DNA of 64,000 nt from NCBI GenBank assembly GCA_019426215.1, contig CM033397.1, positions 28,708,480 to 28,772,479 on the forward strand. Reading direction: 5' to 3'. This document shows positions 11,202 to 23,838 of the stretch, piece by piece. How positions within the stretch are numbered: position 1 is the first letter of the stretch; each line of letters begins with the position of its first letter. This stretch comes from Buddleja alternifolia. Taxonomy: Eukaryota > Streptophyta > Magnoliopsida > Lamiales > Scrophulariaceae. Made by a program: the position numbers and the translations under genes. Below the pieces are notes generated by a model. That model made no database searches and was not told the DNA's origin. It was given only the letters and a program-made list of their open reading frames with translations.

Positions 11202-14200
11202 ATGAATACCAGAGCTCGGAGCAGTTTGCAGTCTATGAAGGCTGCTCCTATGAAACTAGAAAAAGTAATTTCAACTCTTTTTATTTACCTTTTTTAGTTG
11301 GTATTTAATCAAAGTATATGCAAAATTAGTGGTACAGTGGAATTTAATTAGTACATTTATCTTGGATTTTAATCTGAAAAAATGGCTTCAAGTTGTAAGG
11401 GCAGGCTTGAAAAGATGAAATTCTTCATAAAAATTGATAAAGTAAGAATCTTTGATGAGAATCCCAGATGGGTTTTCATTAATTTGGCATTACTGATGTA
11501 AAAATTGGAATTTTTCGATTTTTTTTATTTTTCTGTTTTAATTGGTTTTTGAGTTTCTATAAGATTCTGAAATATGTTTTGTGTGCTTACAAAGCTTGAT
11601 TATAGCTTTTCATTGTCTCCTTATCCACAATGAGTGTTTAGATTTTTCTTTTGCTTTTTAAATAAGTTTTTCCTTTTTCAGTGCAAGTGAGCTTTATCTT
11701 TTTCTATCATGTGTAATTCCTTTCTTGTGGAAGTTGATTGTTCCTTTTTTTTTATCTTTATGATGATTACTTGAAGGAGAAAATGGAAATGCGGAGTGGC
11801 AGGACAATGAATGCTGAGAAGCGAACCACGAACCGTCGGGCCTCGATTAGAGAAAGAAAGATGGCATTGCAACAAGATGTGAGGTTTTAATTTATTAATG
11901 CTATTTAATCTCTGTAAGTTTTCAATAATTCGTGGATAAGTTGTGTTTATTATTAGTCTGATTGCGTAGGTTGATAAACTAAAGAAGAAACTCAGACACG
12001 AGGAAAACGTTCATAGAGCTTTAGAGAGGGCCTTTACTAGACCGCTCGGAGCTCTTCCTCGTCTCCCTCCTTATCTTCCACCCGATGTCAGCCTCTTAAC
12101 TCCATAATTTTGTTTCGTTCTATTTTTGCCAAATTTTGTAGTTATGGAAAAAAAAATTAGTTAGTAATTAATTTTGAAGATTTCATAGAATTTTCCTTGA
12201 TACTTTACCTACATTCAAGTGATTGTGAATATCAAATGGTGTGTAGACACTGGAGCTTCTGGCTGAAGTGGCTGTTTTGGAAGAAGAAGTTGTACGGCTT
12301 GAAGAAAAAATCGTACATTTCAGGCAAGGACTATATCAGGAAGCCGTCTACATTTCATCATCCAAGAAGAACATGGACAATTCCGCTGACATTCATGAAG
12401 CCGGTCAGATTAAAGATGTGAAACCGAAGCAATCCAAATCATCACTTCAAACTGAGACAAATTCTGCTGCAATTGTTTGGAAGAATTTACCTTCTCTCTC
12501 TGGTAATGATAGAATTTCATATTTTCTGTATTAAAAAAAAAAAATTGTACTGGAATTAGGATAAATAATCTAATACTTTTAATGTGATTTAGATGAAAGG
12601 AGGGGAAAAGAGAACCAATCAAGCACCAATTCCTCGAAAAATAAGCAGCAATCGCCAAATTCAAAATTACAAACAGTTAGAACTCCAATAAAAAGACCTC
12701 CCGTTGAATGCCGATCAGCTGATAGGCGTTTAGACCCACAAAAACTACAGGTGCAATTTTTTTTTTTACCACACAGTAAATTAGTATTAACTTTTTTAGA
12801 TTAATTTGGTTTCGTTTTGGATTTTTCAGTTGGAAAGCCGAGTAATAGACCACAAGAGATCTGAAGAGAGGCGAGTGGAAATATCAGCAGTAGACGACAG
12901 TCCGAACAAAATTTCTGAGAGCATTGTGAAATGCTTAATCAACATGTTCTTGAGAATGACCTCGAAGAAGAGTAGGGCTACTTCAGAAACTTTTTCTTCA
13001 CTTTCAGCTCTGAATTCTTCACAACTTTTTACATATATGGAGTTCAAAGATCCTTACTGTATATGTTCTAAGTTCGGGAAGAGAGATATTGGTCCATATA
13101 AGCATTTATTTGCTATTGAAGCTACCTCTATCAGTCCAAACCAAACGAAAGTATCTATATTTCTCATTCAAAGATTAAAGTAAGTTATTATAATAACTTA
13201 CATTTTCAGTTTTTTAACAATTTATATAATGCTGGTGCTTATAACACATATCATGTGTCTTTAATTTTTAGGCTACTACTTCAGAAACTTGCATCAGTGG
13301 ACTTAACGGGCCTCACACATCAAGAAAAGCTTGCTTTCTGGATAAATGTCTACAATTCGTGCATGATGAATGTATGAGCAATAATGATCCATTTTTCTTA
13401 TCCTTCCTTTTCACCCACGCAATTAAGAATGTTTATTTTGTCCATGTGAGAGTCGAGCTGCAAATAACGGACTGATTGAATATCCATTTTTTCTAGGCAT
13501 TTGTTGACTATGGCATTCCCGACAGTCCTGAAATGGTTGTAGCATTGATGCAGAAGGTAATATTTGTTTAGCCTTTTTTTTTTTTTTTATCAATTTAATG
13601 CTCTGCGTTTTGTTGATAGGCACGACTGTTCTGTAAAGAAATGGTAATATTTTACGTAAGATGAGAGTTTTTCTTTGTGCTGTTAATCACAAGTACATAG
13701 AATGTGATTCTTATCAATCTCAAGACTCCGGGTACTAGAACAATCACAACCGTTGTGTATGGTGGGCCCTGCATGAACCTCACAATATCGACGGATGTAA
13801 TTGTATTGCTATCTGAATCCTCGGGACCTCTTAAAAATACTATGTGTATATACTAAGCAAAGAGTGTGAATCATGTGTGTATACATGTCTTTTGTTGACC
13901 TTGCTCGAGAAGTAGGATGTAGCCTTAGAATGTTGTTGCGTATAGTGACTTATGCTCAACTGAAGAAATCCGGCCTTTTGTTTCTCAGGCAACAGTGAAT
14001 GTTGGTGGACACATTCTAAACGCAATAACAATTGAACATTTCATATTGAGACTGCCTTATCACTCCAAATATGTAAGATAACTCAACTTATGCCTCGCCT
14101 TCAATCGATATTTTTGGTCACCTTCTGCCTCCAATTAATCCTATCTTTTTGATCCCCTCAGACTTTCTCGAAGGGTTCGAAGTATGATGAGATGACAGCA

Positions 14201-15090
14201 CGTAGCAAGTTTGGCTTGGAATTGTCTGAACCATTGGTAACATTTGCTCTCTCTTGTGGAAGCTGGTCTTCCCCTGCTGTAAGTTATGCTCATAGTTGAT
14301 ACGACTCTTTTAGGTTGCGTTTGGATTGAAGGATTTGTGAGTTGAGGTTTAAATCAGTATGATACAAATCCCTTAAGTCTTGTTATTGGATAATTTTGAG
14401 TTACTGTGGAATAAATAGATTTTAGCATCAATTTTGAGCTATTTTCATAATCATTGTGATGAATTTGAAATCCACCTAATATTTAAGTCATCTGAAATCC
14501 TTCATTCGAAATGCTGGTGTCGATTCAAGTCCTACCATCCAAACGCAACTTTAAATTCACATTTATACTACTTTAGTATTATTCAAGTGACGAATAGTTT
14601 ACTGAAGATGTTTCGACTTCTTTGACTGACCACCTTATCCAAAAGATTGAGCTGTTATAGAGGAAAGATATATATATTTACGTCTTTGTTTAACCTCAAT
14701 TTTCTTTCTTGTTTTAAGTTATTGTATTCAAACTCTGATATTATATTAACTCGTGGAAAATCACTTTTTTTTTTTTTTTGCAATTTCCTAATGAAGGTGC
14801 GAGTCTACACTGCATCTCGAGTTGAAAACGAACTTGAAACTGCTAAAAGAGAGTACTTACAAGCAGCCATTGGCATTTCAACAGAGAAAAAATTTATAGC
14901 AATACCAAAGTTACTAGATTGGTATCTCCTAGACTTTGCCAAGGACATTGAGTCTTTGCTCGATTGGATATGCCTCCAACTGCCATGTGAACTTGGAAAA
15001 GAAGCAATGAAATGCCTCGAGACAAAGAAAGACGAGCCTCGCCAGATAATGCCGTATGAGTTTAGCTTCAGATACCTTTTGCACACATGA
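11202..15090 (+). CDS. MIP1-type leucine-zipper / DUF547 protein
   Basis: A spliced gene of 11 coding exons: 11202-11264, 11777-11878, 11970-12086, 12247-12502, 12593-12750, 12830-13179, 13272-13371, 13497-13556, 13989-14072, 14162-14278 and 14797-15090. All junctions are GT-AG, phases agree, and the product is 566 aa ending at TGA. Residues about 50-137 form the ternary-complex-factor MIP1 leucine zipper, with [20 protein letters not shown], then [10 protein letters not shown], then a helix rich in Leu and Glu. Residues 138-330 are low-complexity. DUF547 spans about 338-500, with [12 protein letters not shown] (371-382) and [17 protein letters not shown] (from 460). The C-terminus [10 protein letters not shown] is typical of the family. 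The family is named after Antirrhinum MIP1, reported to bind MADS-box proteins; the biochemical role of DUF547 is unknown. The start is supported by the family-like N-terminus [13 protein letters not shown]. No breaks are seen. Confidence 0.93.
14313..14550. mobile_element. Tourist-like MITE in last intron of DUF547 gene
   Basis: A 238-bp element with inverted ends ggttgcgtttggat and, reverse-complemented, agttgcgtttggat. TTA flanks it at 14310-14312 and 14551-14553, the PIF/Harbinger pattern. It lies within the intron 14279-14796 and does not touch the splice sites. Confidence 0.85.
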
Positions 15091-16347
15091 ATAAGGTTAG
15101 CTCGAGTATAGTCTTCTCAAAAAAATTTAGCCATTTTTTGGAATCAAATTTTCGTGTATACAGATATAGATATAGTGGAAAATATGTACAATCTTTTTCT
15201 CCTTGTAAGTAAATGTTTCGCTCTTGTATGATTTTTTTTTTCATTGTGGATCGATTTGTTGTAAAAATTCATTCTTTTCATTCAGTTTGGGAAGAGGGCG
15301 CATACGAGATTGGTTTATTTTTTTCCTTGATCCGTTACCTCATTGGACGAAGGAAAACTTTGATGGATTTTTGCAGGATATTACGAAGTATTCGAAATAT
15401 TATTGCTTTTTTATTTGGTTACATTTAGAAAAATACGATTGGATGTGTGTAATTTTAGAAAACTTTGGGCAGAATGATATGTAGAAAATTGATCAGAGAC
15501 GAGATTTATGGTGCCCCTTGACAATGAAATACTTGAAAAGAAGAAAGAGAAAAACAAGAAATTATGTAAACAAGAAAACAAGACAGAAACCCACATTAAA
15601 TAGGAGAATGTTGAAGATGTATCATTGAAGCAATTTAGGTGTGAAAAGAGAGACATGATGTTACTCTGGCTGGCCATATCATTGAATATATATATATATA
15701 TATATATAATTGGAGTATGTATCTATTTATTTAATTAATTATTTTTGGAAATTTAGTATATGAGAAGCTTTTAATTTATCATAGATGCTTTTTATGTGTG
15801 ATCTCGATTGAGTAGTGAGAGAGTGGATGACGCTGTCATTAAGTTGACTTGACCAGACCCATTTTGTTTTCTGTTATTTTCAAACTCTTATGACGCTTTC
15901 TTTAAGTAGTACTAATAATATCCATCAAAAAAATAAAATAAGTAGTACTAATAATAAATAATAATTTGGAGTTCATTATGAAGTTCACATTATACATCTA
16001 CAAAACTAGGAGCAGAGCATCTAAACAATTTGCTTGCTGCATGCAAAATAATTATCCAATTCTAAAGCAATGCAACCCAATATATATGACATAAAACAGG
16101 GGAGAACGTTTATTTCTTTTTCCAAAAAGAATTGTTTTACTTTTGGGTTGAAATTATGTCTGAATTTTAGTGGGGAAATAACATATACTAATGTTATTTT
16201 TGGTTCTAAGATTTTGGTGAGAAAAGAAAAATACTTATGAAGATAACACTAAATCAAATGGATTTAAAATTTTCATAACTGCTTGATTGCTTTGGAAAAT
16301 CGAGGTAGCGGAAGATGGGTAGGCATCGGGGCGTAGGGGCTAAGGAA
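15091..16347. other. 3' flank of DUF547 gene and AT-rich spacer
   Basis: The gene's 3' UTR probably lies in the first 150-200 bp. A (TA)n microsatellite is at about 15689-15710. Short frames at 15213-15677 have no recognisable protein content. Confidence 0.6.
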
Positions 16348-16679
16348 TGCGGTAAAAAGTAATCTCATTTTTTTTTCTTGCCATTTTTTCAGTTTCTCTC
16401 ACTATTTTGTGAGGAATTATATTTTCTCTCGAATTTTCCTTTCCTCGCTATTTCCTTTAGCAACCAAAAATTCTAAATTTTTTTCTTCATCATTTTCCTT
16501 CCTCCATAAAATTCTAGAACCAAACGAGGTGCAAGAAAAATATGTTCTTATTCTCTTTGTTTCGGAAGATAGTACTTTGTGCTCTATGCACTTTGATATT
16601 CTCCCTTTACGTTCTCATTTTTCTCGCCAAAATCTAAGGTTCGAATATAGCATTAGGAATGTAACTTGTACAAAATAAC

Positions 16680-16977
16680 AAGGGACGGAGGCAGGAATGT
16701 GAATGAGGGGGGGGGGGGCATAGTATACATTTTTTTTTGGAGGAAGGGGGGTGTGGGGGGCTTGCCCCCCGCGGTACGGTACGCTATATTTGTGAAGAAA
16801 AATATAATAAGAAACTAGGTTCAATTACAACTTTTAACATACTTTATACTCTTATATCTCTTTCATTATAGCCAAGATTTTAGGTTTAAGGGGGGCGAAT
16901 ATGCAGGTAAAAAAATGATTTTTCAAAATTGAGGGGGGGCGATCGCACCCTCCAGCCCCCCCCTGGCTCCGTCCCTG
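16680..16977. mobile_element. hAT MITE with G/C-rich ends, 8-bp TSD
   Basis: A 298-bp insert present in copy A and absent from copy B. The inverted ends are aagggacggaggcagg and, reverse-complemented, cagggacggagccagg, a common plant hAT terminus. The TSD is aaaataac (16672-16679) and aatataac (16978-16985), one mismatch. Copy B near 20141-20150 shows the single empty site aatataac. Runs of G and C sit just inside both ends. Confidence 0.93.
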
Positions 16978-17727
16978 AATATAACCCTTGCATAGTGGAG
17001 GAACAAAATAACCCCTTCAATGTAAGTTTATAATATGCAATATTAAATACTCCTCGAATACAGTATTAAATGTACTAAATATTTTCTACATTTTTAAAGA
17101 TATTTTCTAATATTTTTATAATAATTTCTAATATTTATTAAATACATTTTCTATTTTTATAATAATTTCTAACATTTAATAAATATTTTTATATTTTCAG
17201 AATTTGTTTAACATTTACTAAATACTTTTTATATTTTTAAGGTTTTTTAATAATTTTTTATATTAATTAAATATCTATTATATTTTTAAAAGATTTTATA
17301 ATATTTATATAATAATTTTAAATATTTAATACATTTATTTAATATTTTATATTCTTTTCTATTTTTAATATTTCAAATTTTAATTTAAAAAATTCAATAA
17401 AATTAATTATAAGGGCATTCTAGTTAGATCACAAAATTTTAAAGGAACCCAAGTGTAACCTTCAATGCAGTTGCCAGATGTAAACATTTGCAAACTATAG
17501 AGGGGTGTGAATAATTTTTAAAGTTGGGGGTATATTTGTAATTGGATCTAACTACAGGGGTTGTGGACGTAATCTTTTCCAATTTTTATTTAATTAAAAT
17601 ATGGTAAGTTTATAAGAAATTATGACATTATTTAATTAAATGATAGACGAATTGAACACGTTAACTTGTATCGTATTACAATATTAATATTGTAATGTTC
17701 AAATATATATAACTATATCTATATCTA

Positions 17728-18265
17728 TCTATATTATTATAAAAGTATGGATCTTGAAAGTTGTTTCTTACAATTGTGATAATACAATATTACCTTTACA
17801 TAAATTTATCACATTTGCTTAAACACCTTTGTTTAAATAATTAAATAATTATTTGAGACTCTACATTAAAACATTTGAAACTCTATATTTTTTTGGAATC
17901 TTTCACTTGAAACAGCCAGCAAATTCAAAGGTCCCCTAATAAATTTGTCATAAGCAAAATTACCCATACAAGCCAATCATGATAGCAAAGAAATGAAATC
18001 CACTTTATTAATTTGAGCAAATTTTCACATTCAAATAATAAAAATACCCTCTTTTCAACTTCCCAGAACCATTCCAACATTACTATAAATATAATCTTGG
18101 TATCTGTCAATTTTCGTGCAACTTAGGCTCTAAATCTATCTTTTTTTCCAGTTTTATACTATAGTTAAATACATTATATATCAAAATGTTTCATATGAAC
18201 AAGTCTGAATTAGATTTTTTTTATATATATTTCCAGATATAGTACTTGAATATGGAAATTCATAT
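17728..18265 (+). mobile_element. Helitron, copy A first unit (3' end missing)
   Basis: Starts tctatattattataaaagta, a 5' TC terminus like that of the copy-B Helitron. It is directly followed by a second unit. Compared with the copy-B element (20944-21515) it lacks the last 60 or so bp, including the hairpin and CTAG end. It is non-autonomous, with no Rep/helicase frame. Confidence 0.75.
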
Positions 18266-18841
18266 TCATATTACTATAAAAGTATGGATCTCGAAAGTTG
18301 TTTATTCCAATTGTGATAATACAATATTACCTTTACATAAATTTATCACCTTTGCTTAAACACCTTTGTTTAAATAATTAAATAATTATTTGAGACTTTA
18401 AATTAAAATATTTGAGACTCTATATTTTCTTGAAATCTTTCACTTGAAACTGCCTGCAAACTCAAAGGTCCCCAAGTAAATTTATCATAAATAAAATTAC
18501 CCATACAAGCCAATTATGATAGCAAAGAAATGAAATCCACCTTATTAATTTGAGCAAATTTTCACATTCAAATAATAAAAATACCCTCTTTTCAACTTCC
18601 CAAAACCATTCCAAGATTATTATAAATATAATCTTGGTGTCTGTCAATTTTCGTGCAACTTAGGCTCTAAATCTATCTTCCTTTTTTTTTTTCCAGTTTT
18701 ATACTATAGTTAAATACATTATATATCAACATGTTTCATATGAACAAGTTTGAATTAGAAATTTTTTTTATATATATTTCCAGATATAGTACTTGAATGT
18801 TAAAATTCTTTAGTATATAAATATGTATTCCACTCTACCAA
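18266..18841 (+). mobile_element. Helitron, copy A second unit (decayed 3' end)
   Basis: Starts tcatattactataaaagtat and runs head-to-tail with the previous unit. Its 3' end has lost about 19 bp that hold the terminal hairpin in copy B, and ends in ctctaccaa where copy B has ctctactag. The following 18842-18875 is an (AT)n(GT)n tract. Confidence 0.75.
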
Positions 18842-19576
18842 TATATATATATGTATGTGTGTGTGTATGTGTGTGCTTTTGTTTGTGATTCTTGATATGA
18901 ATTTTTGATAGCAAATCTTAAGGAATTGTTATTTCTTAAGATTTGTTATTTAGAAGAATCTTGATACTTGGTGTTTCAATTATTTTTTAATTACACTATT
19001 AGAGACAGTCTGGATTGTATTGATCTTGACATTGTAAATTTCTTTTGAATGAAATAATATATGAACGCTTTTCCTTAAAAAAAATTACGAATTTTTGGCA
19101 TATCAATCAAAAAACAGATAGATTGCATTTGATCAATCAAGTAAATTAAATAATGGGTAGTGGTTGTTTAAGTTTAAGTGATTTAAAAATATATCTAGCT
19201 TAGCGCAAGGGTGAACTTACACCCCACGTTGAAACCAAAAAAAAATCTAGCTTAGTGCATGGTTAAAATATTTATATACAATATTTTATAGTGATATAAA
19301 TATACATATCCGTATTTCATGTATCTTGTCCTATATTGAGAAATAATGTATCCCATATCTGTTTGATTTTTCCCAAAACACACATAAATTTGTACGTGTA
19401 TGTTTATTAGGTAATAATAATCATAAGAACTTATCGAGTTTGCAAAATTATCAAAACCTCCCTAAACTTTAGTAGGTGTTAAAACAACAAATGCACAATT
19501 ACTTATCTAACCTTGATCCTAACAAATTTTGCCATTGATTTATGAGGAATCTAGAATGTGAAATTAGGAGTCATTT

Positions 19577-19810
19577 ATTTATTTTTTGATAAACAAAAAG
19601 AAGGTGTTAGTGATGGTGACCAAAGCACTCCCTGCTACTCAATGTTCGGGCTCTCGTGTTCACCAGCGAACATATCAGACCAACTGAACAACCAGCACAA
19701 ACACTGGCCCCGTCAGAGTAGCACCACCAAGGGCAAGTATAATTCCAAAAGCTAGTTGCTCCAGTCAAGATTCGAACTCATGACCTCGGCAATACCAAAC
19801 CACTTGAGAG
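19577..19810 (-). mobile_element. tRNA-like SINE, family 2, at duplication junction
   Basis: Reverse-strand copy related to 32217-32486. It shares the body words gttagtgatggtga, actcaatgttcgg and aagtataatt, and the tRNA-like head with B-box gagttcgaatc. The T run at about 19577-19586 is its poly(A) tail. Its 5' end is cut off after ccacttgagag exactly where duplication copy B begins. Confidence 0.78.
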
Positions 19811-22302
19811 TAAGGAATGCGTAAAAAGTAATCTCATTTTTTTTCTTGCCATTTTTTCAGTTTCTCTCACTATTTTGTGAGGAATAATATTTTCTCTCGA
19901 ATTTTCCTTTCCTCGCTATTTCCTTTAGCAACCAAACATTCTAAATTTTTTTCATCATCATTTTCCTTCCTCCATAAAATTCTAGAACCAAACGAGGTGC
20001 AAGAAAAATATGTTCTTATTCTCTTTGTTTCGGATGATAATACTTTGTGTTCTATGCATTTTGATATTCTCCCTTTACGTTCTCATTTTTCTCGCCAAAA
20101 TCTAAGGTTCGAATATGGCATTAAGAATGTAACTTGTACAATATAACCCTTGCATAGTGGAGGAACAAAATAACCCCTTCAATGTAAGTTTATAATATGC
20201 AGATACTCCTAAAAGTCACCTTACAATATTAAATACTCCTCGAATACAGTATTAAATCTAATAAATATTTTATACATTTTTAAAGATATTTTTTAATATT
20301 TTTATAATAATTTCTAATATTTATTAAATATTTTTTTGTATTTACTATGATAATTTCTAATATTTACTAAATTTTGAATATTTTTATAATAATTTCTAAC
20401 ATTTAATAAATATTTTTTATATTTTCAGAATTTGATTAACATTTATTAAATACTTTTATACTTTTAAGATATTCTTAAAAAAATTTATATTAATTAAATA
20501 TTTATTATATGTTTAAGAGATTTTACAATATTTATATAATAATTTAAAATTTTTTATATATTTTTTTAATATTTTATATTCTTTTCTATTTTCAATATTT
20601 CAATTTTTAATTTAAAAAATTCAATATATTAATTATAAGGGCATTCTAGTTAGATCACAAAATTTTAAAGGAACCCTAGTGTAACCTTCACAGCGGTTGC
20701 TAGATGTAAACATTTGCAAACTACATGGGAGTGTGAATAATTTTTAAAGTTAGGGGTATATTTATAATTAGACCTAACTACAGGGGTTGTGGACGTAATC
20801 TTTCCTAATTTTCATTTAATTAAAATATGGTAAGTTTATTAAAAATTATGATATTATATAATTAAATTAGACGAATTGAACACTTTAAATTGTATCGTAT
20901 TACAATATTAATATTGTAGTTCAAATATATATATATATATATATCTATATTTATACTACTATAAAAGTATGGATCTTGGAAGTTGTTTCTTCCAATTGTG
21001 ACAATACAATATTACCCTTACATAAATTTATCACCTTAGCTTAAACACCTTTGTTTAAATAATTAGATAATCATTTAAGACTCTACATTTTCTTAAAATC
21101 TTTCACTTGAAACTGCTGGCAAACTCAAAGGTCCCCTAATAAATTTGTCATAAACAAAATTACTCATACAAGCCAATCATTATAGCAAAGAAATGAAATC
21201 CTCCTTATTAATTTGAGCAAATTTTCACATTCAAATAATAAAAATACCCTCTCTTCAACTTCCTTAAACCATTCCAAGATTACCATAAATATAATCTTGG
21301 TATCTGTCAATTCTCGTGCAACTTAGGCTCTAAATCTATCTTCTTCTTTTTTCCAGTTTTATGTTATAGTTAAATACATTATATATCGAAATGTTTCATA
21401 TGAACAAGTTTGAATTAGATTTCTTTTTATATATTTTCAGATATAGTACTTGAATATTGAAATTCTTTAGCATATAAATATGTATTCTACATGCAACGCA
21501 CGTACACTCTACTAGTATATATATATGTATGTGTGTATATTTTTACATTTGTTGATTCTTGATATGAATTTTTGATAACAAATCTTAAGGAATTGTTATT
21601 TCTTAAGATTTGTTATCTAGAAGAATCTTGATACTTGGTGCTTTAATTATTTGTTAATTATATTGTTAGAGACAGTCTGAATTGTATTGTTCTTAACATT
21701 GTAAATTTCTTTTGAATGAAATAATATGAACGCTTTTCCTTAAAAAAAATTACGAATTTTTGGCATATCAATCAAAAAACAGATAGATTGCAATTGATCA
21801 ATCAAGTAAATTAAATTATGGGTAGTGTTAGTTTAAGTTTAAGTGATTTAAACATATATCTAGCTTAGCGCAAGGGTGAATTTACACCCCCCGTTGACAC
21901 CAAAAAAAAAATCTAGCTTAGTTCATGGTTAAAATATTTATATACAATAATTTATAGTGATATAAATATACATATCGGTATTTCATGTATCTTGTCCTAT
22001 ATTGAGAAATAATATATCCCATATCTGTTTGATTTTTCCCAAAACACACATAAATTTGTACGTGTATGTTTATTAGGTAATAATAATCATAAGAACTTAT
22101 CGAGTTTCCAAAATTATCAAAACCTCCCTAAACTTTAGTAGGTGTTAAAACAACGAAAGCACAATTACTTATCTAACCCTGATCCTAACAAATTTTGCCA
22201 TTGATTTATGAGGAATCTAGAATGTGAAATCTGGAGGTGAAATTTTATGCTGGACAGAGACCAATGGTCTCGGTCGAACATAGAATTGCCCAATTTGGAG
22301 TC
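19811..22302. repeat. Direct duplication, copy B
   Basis: Begins taaggaatgcgtaaaaagt and follows copy A with scattered substitutions. It retains the empty hAT site and a single Helitron with an intact 3' end. It continues into unique sequence after ggagtcatttgatgac. No gene was recognised. Confidence 0.93.
20944..21515 (+). mobile_element. Non-autonomous Helitron with intact termini
   Basis: A 572-bp element with 5' tctatatttatactactata. The 3' end reads atgcaacgcacgtacactctactag, where the tgc-aac-gca core is a short hairpin about 10 bp before the terminal CTAG. It is inserted between A and T in a (TA)n tract and has no TSD, all as expected of Helitrons. It has no coding capacity. Confidence 0.87.
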
Positions 22303-22787
22303 ATTTGATGACATTATAATAATGGCAATTAATTTGCCAAAAAATAGGAAACAAACACATTGTGAGAATCCAAGTTTGTCCCTTGCACAAGAAAATATTA
22401 AGCAAAATGACATCAAGTACAATCCAAGGCAGTGAAGTGGTCCTAACTTTTGTCATTATTTAGAAGTCTTCAATCATCAACCATCCATATTCAAGCAAAG
22501 AACAAACTAACTTTTTGCCAAAGTGGGGGAGTGTTGCATCACAAACCTTCAATACCCAATGGCCAAAGCTCTATATTCATCAAACTGCATCATGTGAAAC
22601 TTACATAATCCACAAACTTGTGATTGATCAGTCAATTTCCTTGCAGGAAATTGCCAAGTTCCAAGGGCTACATGGATTTGGGTTTGTTTTTGTTAGAAAC
22701 TTAGAATTGTTATAGTACGAGAAGAATAATAACAATTATTAACCAATTTGATTATATATGTACCCAAGCAAATCATTGAGACCACTT
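22303..22787. other. Intergenic; possible remnant of an LTR start
   Basis: Mostly unrecognised. At about 22524-22540 a purine run followed by tgttgcatc resembles a copia polypurine tract plus LTR start, but no matching LTR end or second LTR was found. The frames at 22165-22715 are not recognisable proteins. Confidence 0.4.
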
Positions 22788-22800
22788 TATTGATCACTTA

Positions 22801-23002
22801 TTTTTTATTTTTTTTTTGTTTTCACCAGGGTTTCCACCGCCGACCGCATTGACTAATCCCCTCGCTGATTGGTGGCACCTCGAAGGGTGGGACAGTTGGC
22901 CTAGAGTTTTCAATAGCTCTCCATACCCAAGATCGAGGATCGAACCCTCGCCACTTGGTTAATGGAGGAGGAGTCTTTTCCACTCCACCACACCTCCTGG
23001 GT
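22801..23002 (-). mobile_element. tRNA-derived SINE, family 3
   Basis: Reads on the minus strand: a tRNA-like head with gtggtggagtgga (A-box region) and gagggttcgatcc (B-box), a body with caccaatcagcgaggggatt, and a poly(A) tail (T run at about 22801-22818). Imperfect 13-bp direct repeats, tattgatcactta (22788-22800) and tattgagcacgta (23003-23015), flank it with two mismatches and are the probable TSD. Confidence 0.88.
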
Positions 23003-23015
23003 TATTGAGCACGTA

Positions 23016-23830
23016 TTACTTGTCACTTTATATGAGTGTATTATGGGTTAACAATGGTCAGTCTATAATACTTAATCTAGTGAAAATTAAAATTTATTTC
23101 GTAGTGTATTGGGTGGGTTCCGCACTTATGCTGACTAAATTGGATTTATATGTTCCGACGAGCTTTGACAAAAAGAATATTATGTGGCGGTTAGATTCCT
23201 TTTATTGGGATTAACTCTAGAGAGTTTTACTCAACATAATCTTTTAATTACCAAAAAAAAGAAAAAGAAAAGGAGTCATTCAAATCGTGAATTACAATTA
23301 TCATGTGATTGTCAGTATCTGATCAAACTAGATTCGAAGGAGAATTTTCCAAATTTCATATTGTTTTCTATGGAAACAAGAATAACATCTGATGCATATA
23401 AAAAAGTACACCTAATATGTCCTTCTCCAATGCTCTCGGAAACCTAAAAAATTAATGGGGGAGAAACCTGCCAAACAAGCGTTTTAGTGCTTCGTTATTT
23501 AACTCAGTGCGGAGATTATGAGAGAAACATACAAGAAATCAGTAAGATGAAAGTTATGTATTGTATAAAAATCAAGTAAATAAATTGTATAAGGATGTAT
23601 GAATTGCATAAAAAGAATGCGTCAATTACATATAATAATGTGCGAGAATATTTAAAACATAAAACATAAAACAAACATTGTAATCTGATGTCAGGGAATC
23701 ATATTCTCAATTTTGATTCCATACCCGCAAACAAACGGAGCCAAAGTGTTTTGAATATTACGTAAAAGAAGGTTTAAAAATTATGTACCTCCTTGTGAAA
23801 ATAGACTAAAATGCTTTTATGAACAAGATA
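23016..23830. other. Intergenic DNA
   Basis: No gene or repeat recognised. The frames at 23005-23447 show no known domain. Confidence 0.55.
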
Positions 23831-23838
23831 CTAACTTG

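Larger units (their letters stand above)
16348..19575. repeat. Direct duplication, copy A
   Basis: Begins taaggaatgcggtaaaaag and matches copy B (19811-22302) almost throughout. Relative to B it carries a 298-bp hAT MITE (16680-16977) and a second Helitron unit. It lacks about 60 bp near its right end, joining at the short shared word ggagtcattt. It has no convincing gene. The 89-residue frame at 16409-16678 has a counterpart in copy B but shows no sign of purifying selection. Confidence 0.93.

Noticed and set aside
16409..16678. 89-residue frame with a near-identical partner at 19877-20146
   Set aside because: The pair exists only because of the direct duplication. Between copies about seven changes alter the protein and only about three are silent, so there is no sign of selection, and the sequence is T-rich low complexity.
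17925..18110. 61-residue minus-strand frame with a copy at 18462-18647
   Set aside because: Both lie inside Helitron units and simply reflect the duplication of the element.
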